This document shows positions 54,710 through 61,749 of a stretch of 64,000 bases of DNA, in pieces. How positions within the stretch are numbered: position 1 is the stretch's first letter; each line of letters starts with the position of its first letter. The DNA lies in assembly GCA_023265395.1 (NCBI GenBank), contig JAHFTX010000003.1, positions 1 through 64,000 on the forward strand, written 5' to 3'. Source of the DNA: Thermoplasmata archaeon. GTDB lineage: Archaea; Thermoplasmatota; DTKX01; JAHFTX01. The notes beneath the pieces are model-generated. The model made no database searches. It was not told where the DNA came from and saw only the letters and a program-made list of their open reading frames with translations. Made by a program: the position numbers and the translations under genes.

Positions 54710-57100
54710 CTAGCCCTCGGTGGCCTCTTCTGCCACCTCGATGACCTGCGCAGCCTTCTGGTCGGCGCCGCGACGGAGCGCGCGGGGCAACGTCAGCCCG
54801 CGCTTGCGCCAGAGGTACAATCCCGCGCCGAGCGCTGCAAGGACCACCAGCACCAGCAGGAGGGTCCACGGGACCTCCATCGCCCTGGTGCGATGCTTGG
54901 CGATGGGCTCCGGCAGCGTGGCGTTGCGCAGGTCGTAGTAGAAGGTGTGCAACGCGATCGATCCGGTGGGCGTCCCGTTGGCGGCCGAGCTGGGCTCGCC
55001 CCAGGTCAGCGGAGCCCACTTGGCGAAGAGCTCCTGCTCGGGGATGGTGACGGTCTCGTTCTGGGGGACGTCGAGGATGAAGCGGAAGCCGATGGAATAG
55101 GAGATCAGGAGCTCGTTGTACTCGTTGCCGCTGCCGTAGTCGATGAAGCCCTTGAGCGGGCGCATCACCTTGACGCCGGTGCCATCGACGCTGACGGCGA
55201 TCGCCTGGTCGGTGCCGCCGATCTCCGAAGGGCTCAGTTCGTAGTGCTTGGAGCCGCGGTTGCTGTATCCGGTACCGCCGACCCAGTCGATGCTCCCGTC
55301 GTCGCCGCCGTCGATCTGCAGCCCCAGCGTCCCGATGGAGTAGCCGTTCTTGGTCGAGGCGGGGTCGTAGGTGAAGTCGACGATGACCTGGGTCGTGGCG
55401 TTGGGGACGTAGACGTAGTGCTTGAAGGAGGTCACGATGGGACTGGTGGCCCCATTGAGGCGGGACCAGTCCCCGTGCCACTGGGTCTGCAGGACATCGG
55501 TGCGCCGTGCGGTGGTGTTGTTGACCATGATCCCCTGGTAGACGCCCCAGGCCTCGAACACCGTCGTCTCGGGGCGCGTGGCGCGCAGCTCCTCGAGGGT
55601 GAGGGCCAGTCCCACCGCATGGTCGGCACGGACCGAGCCGTACCCCTGCGCGTAGTCGTAGGGCAGTCCCGCGGTCCCGTTGGTCATGTTGCCATCGAGG
55701 GGGGTCTCCAGCGTGAGGTTGAGGTAGGATGCGGTGAGCTTGAGGATCAGCTCTACCTCGTGGATCCTGCTGCTGGTGCTGTTGAAGTAGTCGGGCAGGT
55801 CCTGGCCCCCGTTGAAGTCATCGCTGACGTTGCTGACGTGGAGCGAGGGGGCGGCCTGCCACAGCAGCGCGGTCAGGCCGCTCATGTGGGGCGTCGCCAT
55901 CGAGGTGCCGCTGATGGCCATGTAGTAGCTGTCGGCACGCTCGGCGGGGTCGCTCTTTTGGCTGGCGGTGATCAAGGTCTTGCGCGCCTCGGTGGCCCAG
56001 ATATCGACCCCCGGTGCCCCCACGTCGGGCCAGGTGAAGTTGTCCGCAGCCGCACCACGACTGCTGAAGCTGGCCACGTCCGTCGCATCGTGGGCCAGCG
56101 CGGCGACGGAGATGACACAGGGCTCGAGCGAGTAGGGGTTGGTCTGGACATCCGAGCCGTCCCCGCCGGCATTGCCGGCGGCGAAGACCACCATGACGTT
56201 GTTGTCGTAGGTCAGCCGCCGGCTGACGTCGTTGATGGCGTCGTTGGGGTCGTAAGCGGCGTTGCTGCCCCAGCTGTTGGAGATGGTCCGGATGTTGTAG
56301 GGGTTGTTGCCCGGCTGGGTGTGGTCGTAGACCCACTCGAGGGCACCGACGGCGTTGAGGATCGCGATCGCTTCCCCGGTGCTCAGGCCGATGAGGTTGG
56401 CCCCCGGAGCGACACCCCGGCGTGCACCCTGGGACGCGTCACCGTTGCCGGCGATGGTGCCGCTGACGTGGGTGCCATGGCCGCTGCTGGTGTCGGTGTT
56501 GATCGACTCCGTCCAGGTACCATCGGCGTCGCTCTTGAGGTTGAGCAGGACCTTCGACCCGTAGTCGAGGTCGGGATGGCCGGCATCGATGCCGCTGTCG
56601 AGCGCAACGACCGTGATCCCCGTGCCGTCGATCCCCGGGTGCTCGCGGCCGAGCTTGTCGGTGATGGTGCTCTGCCAGACCTTGGTGGCGTTGATCACCG
56701 TGGTGGTGATGTCCATCAGGAACTGCAGGCGCACGTTCTCCTCGACGTGCACCACCCGCGGGTTGGCCGAGAGGGGGATGAGCGAGAAGGCCGGGCCGCG
56801 CACCGCCACGATGGGGACGGCGTGGAAGGTGCGCAGGATCGTCAGCCCCTCGCCCTGGAGGAACGCGTAATCCTCCGAACGGGGGGTCGAGGCAAGACGC
56901 ACCAGCAGTTCCACCGAGGCGGACGGGTCGCGCCCGGCGTCGATCGAGGCACGGAGGCCGGGGTTGAGGACCGCCGTGCGGGCGCCCGTCTGACGTGGGT
57001 CGAGAGGGCCTGCCGCCGTCAAGCTGGGTGCCAGGAGCAGCCAACCGACCGCCAAGGCAAGGAGGATGAGCGTACGTCGACGTGGCCGAACAGTCCGCAG
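54710..57100 (-). CDS. Second subtilisin-like (S8) serine protease, CTG start likely
   Basis: About 796 aa if it begins at the CTG at 57100, which follows GGAGGG by 6 nt and opens a textbook signal peptide (LRTVRPRRRTLILLALAVG). The nearest standard codon is a TTG at 57055, which would remove the basic n-region. The catalytic triad is intact: VVALDSGIDAGHPDL (Asp), GHGTHVSGT (His) and GTSMATPHMSG (Ser), with oxyanion FAAGNAGG. A beta-rich C-terminal part and one membrane span (VPWTLLLVLVVLAALGAGLYL) with a basic tail follow. Domain order and many blocks match the subtilase at 33666-36047, so they are paralogues. It cleaves protein at the cell surface. Confidence 0.88.
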   Translation of the reverse strand: MRTVRPRRRTLILLALAVGWLLLAPSLTAAGPLDPRQTGARTAVLNPGLRASIDAGRDPSASVELLVRLASTPRSEDYAFLQGEGLTILRTFHAVPIVAVRGPAFSLIPLSANPRVVHVEENVRLQFLMDITTTVINATKVWQSTITDKLGREHPGIDGTGITVVALDSGIDAGHPDLDYGSKVLLNLKSDADGTWTESINTDTSSGHGTHVSGTIAGNGDASQGARRGVAPGANLIGLSTGEAIAILNAVGALEWVYDHTQPGNNPYNIRTISNSWGSNAAYDPNDAINDVSRRLTYDNNVMVVFAAGNAGGDGSDVQTNPYSLEPCVISVAALAHDATDVASFSSRGAAADNFTWPDVGAPGVDIWATEARKTLITASQKSDPAERADSYYMAISGTSMATPHMSGLTALLWQAAPSLHVSNVSDDFNGGQDLPDYFNSTSSRIHEVELILKLTASYLNLTLETPLDGNMTNGTAGLPYDYAQGYGSVRADHAVGLALTLEELRATRPETTVFEAWGVYQGIMVNNTTARRTDVLQTQWHGDWSRLNGATSPIVTSFKHYVYVPNATTQVIVDFTYDPASTKNGYSIGTLGLQIDGGDDGSIDWVGGTGYSNRGSKHYELSPSEIGGTDQAIAVSVDGTGVKVMRPLKGFIDYGSGNEYNELLISYSIGFRFILDVPQNETVTIPEQELFAKWAPLTWGEPSSAANGTPTGSIALHTFYYDLRNATLPEPIAKHRTRAMEVPWTLLLVLVVLAALGAGLYLWRKRGLTLPRALRRGADQKAAQVIEVAEEATEG

Positions 57101-57106
57101 GGCCTT

Positions 57107-57147
57107 CCCTCCGCTGGAGGGCTCCAGCCCCGGAGGGCCTTAAGTGT
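57107..57147 (-). promoter_or_regulatory. A-box and Shine-Dalgarno before the CTG-start subtilase
   Basis: ACTTAAGG on the minus strand near 57138-57145 lies about 40 nt before the CTG. Transcription would start near 57115, just ahead of GGAGGG at 57107-57112. An in-frame TAA upstream excludes a longer protein. Confidence 0.45.
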
Positions 57148-58535
57148 TATTGGGGACCCTCTTCGGCGGTGGCATCGGGGACTTCGAGCGCCACAGCGGC
57201 CGCGCGGCGCTGCCAAGCGGCTTTGACCACGGCGATGATCAGCACCGCCCCATCGAGCGGCAGCTGCACCAAGGGGTTCTCCCGCACCGTGGTGCCGAGA
57301 GGACCCAGGTCACGCTCGGCCACGAAGAGGGTCACCAGCGAGATCCCAGCGATCACGAGGACCGCGGCGCTGAGCAGCTTGATGGTCGCGGTATGCACCG
57401 AGAGGCGCCGCATCGCCTCGACGCCCGCCGACCCGATGACGACCGCTGCAAGGAGCATCAGCCCCGCCGTGGAGCCGGCGTAGAGCAGCACCGCCGCGAC
57501 CCCCTCGAGCAAGGGGACGGTCAATGCCGCCGCCACCACCGCGAGGAAGAGGGGTGCCGTGCACCCCGAGGCCGCCAGCCCATACCCGGCCCCGTAGGCG
57601 AACATCCCCCTCATCGATCCGCGGACACCTTGGCTCGCGCCCGAGCGCTGCAACATCCGCTGGAGGGGGGCCGTCAGCCGATGGTAGCACAGGTCGCTGA
57701 ACATCAGGCCGCCCAGCCCGATCAGCAGGATCCCCATCGCGACGTTGAGCAACCCCAGGGCGGGGGCGATGAACGCGCCGACGCTGACCAGCACGATGCC
57801 GACCAGGCCGTAGACCGCCAGCAACCCAGCGGCAGCGGCCGCGCCTTGGCGCGCCGCGCGGCGGCGTACCCGTTGTGGCCCCCCCGGGGATTCCACCTGC
57901 AGGGTCGTGACGAGGTATGCTGGCAGCAGCGGGAACGCACAGGGGCTGAAGAACGAGGCGATGCCGCCGACGAGTGCGAGCGCCAGCAGCGGAAGGGCGA
58001 TGATCGCGACCCGTGGCGCAGTGCCGGCGGCCGCGTCAGTGAGGGCTGCCTCGAGGTCGGCCAGCGTGGGGATCCCGGTGCGACGGAAGGTCTGGTAGCC
58101 TTGGGCGTCGACGACCAGCACCGTCGGCAAGACCGGTGCCCCGTACGCCTGCTGGATCCTCCCATCTGCATCGTCGACCATCGCCCAAGCGATCCCTTCT
58201 TGAGCGGCGAACTGCCGGATCATGGTGGCGTTCTCCGTCGGGTCGACGTTGACGCTGACGATCGCCACCTTCCCCTCCCATGCCGGGTCGGCAGAGAGCT
58301 GTCGTAGCTCGTGCTCGAGCACGCGACAGGGTAGGCAACTGATGGACCAGAAGTCGACGATCACCAGCCCTCCGCGCAGCTGGCTCATCGTCACGAGCCG
58401 CCCGCTGGTGACGTCGGGTGCGGAGAACTCGGGCACCGGTGCGATCGGGGGGGTCAGCAGCGGTGGGAGGAGGATCGCTCCGACGATGCTGCTGACACCG
58501 ATGAACAGGAGCAGCAGCAGGAGCCGACGACTCAT
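57147..58535 (-). CDS. TlpA-CcdA fusion: extracytoplasmic thioredoxin joined to DsbD-like membrane domain
   Basis: 462 aa from the ATG at 58535. An N-terminal anchor (MSRRLLLLLLFIGVSS) is followed by a thioredoxin domain with SISCLPC (Cys67, Cys70) and a cis-Pro loop APVLPTVLVVD. Residues ~165-450 form a CcdA/DsbD-beta-like region with six or more spans and the conserved FSPCAFPLLPAYL and ASGCTAPLF motifs, whose cysteines pass electrons across the membrane. The fusion would carry reducing power from the cytosol to exported thiols, for c-type cytochrome or metal-site assembly. It is 47 nt downstream (in its direction) of no other gene; a T7 terminator precedes it at 58614-58620. Confidence 0.9.
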   Translation of the reverse strand: MSRRLLLLLLFIGVSSIVGAILLPPLLTPPIAPVPEFSAPDVTSGRLVTMSQLRGGLVIVDFWSISCLPCRVLEHELRQLSADPAWEGKVAIVSVNVDPTENATMIRQFAAQEGIAWAMVDDADGRIQQAYGAPVLPTVLVVDAQGYQTFRRTGIPTLADLEAALTDAAAGTAPRVAIIALPLLALALVGGIASFFSPCAFPLLPAYLVTTLQVESPGGPQRVRRRAARQGAAAAAGLLAVYGLVGIVLVSVGAFIAPALGLLNVAMGILLIGLGGLMFSDLCYHRLTAPLQRMLQRSGASQGVRGSMRGMFAYGAGYGLAASGCTAPLFLAVVAAALTVPLLEGVAAVLLYAGSTAGLMLLAAVVIGSAGVEAMRRLSVHTATIKLLSAAVLVIAGISLVTLFVAERDLGPLGTTVRENPLVQLPLDGAVLIIAVVKAAWQRRAAAVALEVPDATAEEGPQ

Positions 58536-58613
58536 CGTCGCGGGCCCCGCAGCACGAGGGGGATGCTCCGCCAGGATGGGCCGCGATGCCACGGCTCCCC
58601 CTACGGGGGTGGG

Positions 58614-58620
58614 AAAAAAA
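58614..58620 (-). terminator. T7 transcription terminator
   Basis: Seven consecutive Ts on the minus strand lie 26-32 nt after the stop at 58646 and before the TlpA-CcdA gene. Oligo-T tracts terminate archaeal RNA polymerase, so this should end the moeA-side transcript. Confidence 0.55.
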
Positions 58621-58645
58621 GACTGCCGGTGTCGGCCGCGCTCGG

Positions 58646-58954
58646 TTAGAGCCGGGCCGTGTTGACCGTCACTGCGGCGCCTCGCTCCTCGGGAGCGTCG
58701 AAGATGAAGACCCACTCCCGCTGTTGGCCAAAGACCGTCTTGGCGGGGACGCCGTCGAAGTTGAGGGGTATCTCGCAGCCGTGGGAGGAGCGGACGGGCC
58801 GCATGGCGCCGAGCAGTTGCGACAGGCGGATGCTGACACTCAGTTGCGAGGGCCGCGGCGAAGCATGATCGAGGTCAGCCCGCAAGCGCTCGAGCAGCTC
58901 CCGGTCCTCGGGGTCGGGGACCCGTTCGATGGGGGAGCGGCTCGGGATGGACAG
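58646..58954 (-). CDS. Small hypothetical protein, CTG start likely
   Basis: About 102 aa if it starts at the CTG at 58954, which follows GGAGG with a 7-nt spacer. A longer frame exists upstream but overlaps moeA in another frame and reads as low-complexity. The protein is hydrophilic at first (PSRSPIERVPDPEDRELLER), then has a likely beta-rich end (REWVFIFDAPEERGAAVTV). No family is recognised. It follows moeA in the same direction and is followed by a T7 terminator, so it may be the last gene of the Rieske-moeA operon. Confidence 0.55.
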   Translation of the reverse strand: MSIPSRSPIERVPDPEDRELLERLRADLDHASPRPSQLSVSIRLSQLLGAMRPVRSSHGCEIPLNFDGVPAKTVFGQQREWVFIFDAPEERGAAVTVNTARL

Positions 58955-59030
58955 ATCCGTTCCTCCTGACGCTTCGCCCAAGGGTGGGAGCGTTGGCAAG
59001 AAGGTTGTGTCGCCCCTCCCGGGAGTGACG

Positions 59031-60287
59031 TCAGAAGCACTGGATCCGAACGAGGCTCCCCGCCTCCACCGTGGAGCTTCCCGAGGGGACTTCGATGAAG
59101 CCATCGGCGTGGCTGAGGCTGGTGATCGCCCCCGAGCCACGGAAGGTCAGATGTGCCGTTCCCCCGGCGATCGAGACGGGGAGCAGCTGGGTCTTGTCGG
59201 GAAGCGCCCGCACCTGATCGGCAAGTGGCAAGGTGACCATCCCCTGCTCCCGTGGGGGGAGGCCTGCCAGGGTCCGGACCGCTGGCAGCGCCAGCGCATA
59301 GGCCGTCATCAGGCAGCTCGTGGGGTAGCCAGGCATGGCCAGCACCAGCGTCGAACCCAGGCTGCCGCAGAGCATCGGCTTGCCCGGTTTGATCGCCAGC
59401 CCATGGAAGTGGATCACTCCGTGGCTGGCCAGCAGGTGCGCGAGCAGGTCCTTGCGGCCGACGCTGGTGCCGCCACTGAGCACGAGGAGGTCGGCCCGTG
59501 ATTGGCCACCAGGTACAAGGCAGTGCATCGCGGCCCGCAAGGATTCCTCGTCATCGCTGGCGACCGATTGTCGGTGGACGACGCAGCCATGCTGCTGCAG
59601 CAGGCTCGTCAGCGTGGTGCTGTTGATGTCGTAGACCTGGTGGGCGCCTCGGGAGGAGCCGGGCGGGGCCACCTCGTCGCCGGTGGGCAGCACCAGGGCG
59701 ACGGGCCTGCGGCGCACTGCCACCGTCTGGTGGCCCAGCGCCGCAAGCACGCCCAGTCGTGCCGGGGCGAGGACGGTCCCGCTGGCCAAGGCCAACGCGC
59801 CGGCGCGCAGATCTTCGCCGGCACTGCCGACATGGGTACCTGCGCGCAGTGGTGAGCCGACGACGACGACCCCCGGCGCTGGTTGCTGCGCCTGCTCGAT
59901 CATCAGCACGCAGTCGGCGCCGGGGGGCAACGGAGCCCCGGTGGCGACCTCGACGCATTGCCCGGCGTCGATGTGCGGGAGCGGGGCGGCCGCCCCAGCA
60001 GTGATCGTGCCGACGCTTCGCAGCTGCATCGGTGTGCTCGTGCTCGCTCCTGCGACGTCGAGGCTGCGGAGCGCGAAGCCATCCATGGCGCATCGTGCGA
60101 AGGCGGGGACGTCCTCGGTGGCGATGAGGTCCGCTGCGAGCACACGGCCGGTGGCGCTCTGCAGCGGGACCGTCTCCACGCCCTCGACGGGGCCACGGAC
60201 CAGGCGAGCAAGGATCCCTCGGGCCTCCTCGATGGTGTGCAACCTGCCAAAGGGCCGCACGCTCCCGGCCCCAGTGGGCGGGGACAT
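59031..60287 (-). CDS. moeA: Molybdopterin molybdenumtransferase MoeA
   Basis: 418 aa. The MoeA fold is clear: an N-terminal segment with PAFARCAMDGFAL (the family's A.D..P..SAMDG-like motif), the beta-barrel part with EVATGAPLPPGADCVL, the MPT-binding domain LPTGDEVAPPGSSRGAHQVYD, LVLSGGTSVGRKD and FHGLAIKPGKPM, then domain IV. It inserts molybdate (or tungstate) into adenylylated molybdopterin. With wtpABC nearby it shows that the cell makes a Mo/W cofactor. The gene begins 3 nt after the Rieske gene stop. Confidence 0.94.
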   Translation of the reverse strand: MSPPTGAGSVRPFGRLHTIEEARGILARLVRGPVEGVETVPLQSATGRVLAADLIATEDVPAFARCAMDGFALRSLDVAGASTSTPMQLRSVGTITAGAAAPLPHIDAGQCVEVATGAPLPPGADCVLMIEQAQQPAPGVVVVGSPLRAGTHVGSAGEDLRAGALALASGTVLAPARLGVLAALGHQTVAVRRRPVALVLPTGDEVAPPGSSRGAHQVYDINSTTLTSLLQQHGCVVHRQSVASDDEESLRAAMHCLVPGGQSRADLLVLSGGTSVGRKDLLAHLLASHGVIHFHGLAIKPGKPMLCGSLGSTLVLAMPGYPTSCLMTAYALALPAVRTLAGLPPREQGMVTLPLADQVRALPDKTQLLPVSIAGGTAHLTFRGSGAITSLSHADGFIEVPSGSSTVEAGSLVRIQCF

Positions 60288-60290
60288 CGG

Positions 60291-60641
60291 CTAGCCCTCC
60301 GGGAGGCTGCTCAGGTCCTCGATGGCCTGCGGGTCGGCGACCGTGACGACCAACTGTCCCTCTGCCTCGTGGGATTCGAAGCAGGCGACCCGCACGTACG
60401 GGTGCATGGGCGTCCGTCCGTCATGGGGATCGAAGGGCCAGCCGTGGACGGGGCAGACGACCATCCCCTCGACGAGCTCTCCTTGCCCCAGCGGCCCGCC
60501 CACATGCGGACAGACCCCGTGGAGCACCCGCAGCTCTCCATCGATATGGACGACGGCAAGCTCCAGTCCCGAGGGGAGCGAGACCTCGGTCAGCGGACGG
60601 CTCCGGAAGTCGGCAGTCGAGCCGATGACGAAGGTCGGCAT
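60291..60641 (-). CDS. Rieske-type [2Fe-2S] ferredoxin
   Basis: 116 aa from the ATG at 60641. Cluster ligands are CPH (Cys44, His46) and CPVH (Cys63, His66) in a soluble Rieske fold (VCPHVGGPLGQGELVEG, CPVHGWPFDPHDG). There is no signal or membrane anchor, so it is cytosolic and resembles NirD-like or ring-hydroxylase ferredoxins. It is the first gene of a minus-strand pair with moeA, perhaps an electron carrier for a Mo/W enzyme. Confidence 0.9.
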   Translation of the reverse strand: MPTFVIGSTADFRSRPLTEVSLPSGLELAVVHIDGELRVLHGVCPHVGGPLGQGELVEGMVVCPVHGWPFDPHDGRTPMHPYVRVACFESHEAEGQLVVTVADPQAIEDLSSLPEG

Positions 60642-60760
60642 GGCGATGGAGGTGGAAGAATCCCGCGCCGGTGATAAGGGCTCCCTCCCCCTGGCGGAGG
60701 CACGCGCGGTGGCCCGATGGGGCACAAAGGCTTTGGCGCCCACGCCGGTTGCGGCGTCCG

Positions 60761-61726
60761 ATGGGCGTGCCAAAGCCGACGGTCCTGGTCGCCGACTCGA
60801 TGGACAGCGCGGTGGTCGCGCTGCTGCAGCAGGACACCACCGTCGTCGTCGAGGAGGTCGCACCGGCGCAGCTGGTCGCCAAGCTCGTGGGGGTCGCAGG
60901 CCTGTTGGTGCGCAGTCGCACCAAGGTGACTGCCGACATCCTCGCCAAGGCCCCCGCGCTCAAGGTCATCGGTCGTGCCGGGGTCGGGGTCGACAACATC
61001 GACGTGACGGCAGCGACCCGCGCCGGCATCGCGGTCGTCAACGCGCCGGCGGCCTCGACGGTCGCGGTCGCCGAGCTGACCATGGGCCACCTGCTGGCGC
61101 TGGCACGCTCCTTGCCGCGGGCCCACGCCACGACGGCGTCGGGCAGCTGGGAGAAGAAGTCCCTCCAGGGGACCGAGCTCCAGGGCAAGACCCTCGGCTT
61201 CGTCGGGCTGGGGCGCATCGGCGCAGCCGTGGCCGTGCGCGCCCAGGCATTTGGGATGCACACCATCGCCTATGATCCCTACCTGGCGACCCAACGGGCC
61301 GCCGAGCTGGGGGTGGCCGTGGTCGACCTGCCCCAACTGCTGGCCCAGAGCGACTATCTGACGATCCACGCGATGCTCACCGACGAGACGCGCAACCTGC
61401 TCGACGCCAAGGCGTTCGCGCAGCTCAAGCCTGGTGCGGCGGTGGTCAACTGCGCTCGCGGAGGCATCATCGACGAACGGGCGATGCTCGACGCCCTCGA
61501 CGGTGGTCGCCTGCGTGGGGCTGCGCTCGATGTCTTTGCCCAGGAACCGCCCACGGACCAGCGGCTGCTCTCCCACCCCAAGGTGATCCTCTCGCCCCAC
61601 ATCGGGGCGTCGACCGACGAGGCGCAGGTCGTCGCCGCGCAGGTCGCCGCCGAAGGGGTGCTCGCGGTGCTCAGGGGCAAGACCCCTGCCCATTGCGTCA
61701 ACGCCTCGGTCCTGCCGCGCCCCTAG
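60761..61726 (+). CDS. serA: D-3-phosphoglycerate dehydrogenase-like 2-hydroxyacid dehydrogenase
   Basis: 321 aa from the ATG at 60761. NAD-binding motif VGLGRIGAAVA; AGVGVDNIDV and the catalytic Arg/Glu/His in NCARGGIIDE, QEPPTD and SPHIGASTDEA. It oxidises 3-phosphoglycerate as the first step of serine synthesis. The protein ends at the catalytic domain: the regulatory ASB and ACT domains of long SerA are missing, so allosteric control by serine is not expected. Another 2-hydroxyacid substrate is possible. It is divergent from the Rieske-moeA pair. Confidence 0.88.
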   Translation: MGVPKPTVLVADSMDSAVVALLQQDTTVVVEEVAPAQLVAKLVGVAGLLVRSRTKVTADILAKAPALKVIGRAGVGVDNIDVTAATRAGIAVVNAPAASTVAVAELTMGHLLALARSLPRAHATTASGSWEKKSLQGTELQGKTLGFVGLGRIGAAVAVRAQAFGMHTIAYDPYLATQRAAELGVAVVDLPQLLAQSDYLTIHAMLTDETRNLLDAKAFAQLKPGAAVVNCARGGIIDERAMLDALDGGRLRGAALDVFAQEPPTDQRLLSHPKVILSPHIGASTDEAQVVAAQVAAEGVLAVLRGKTPAHCVNASVLPRP

Positions 61727-61749
61727 GCGCGCCGGTGCAGTCCTTCGGC

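Noticed and set aside
54590-57226. 878-codon plus-strand frame opposite the second subtilase
   Set aside because: Same reason: the protease frame is unambiguous.
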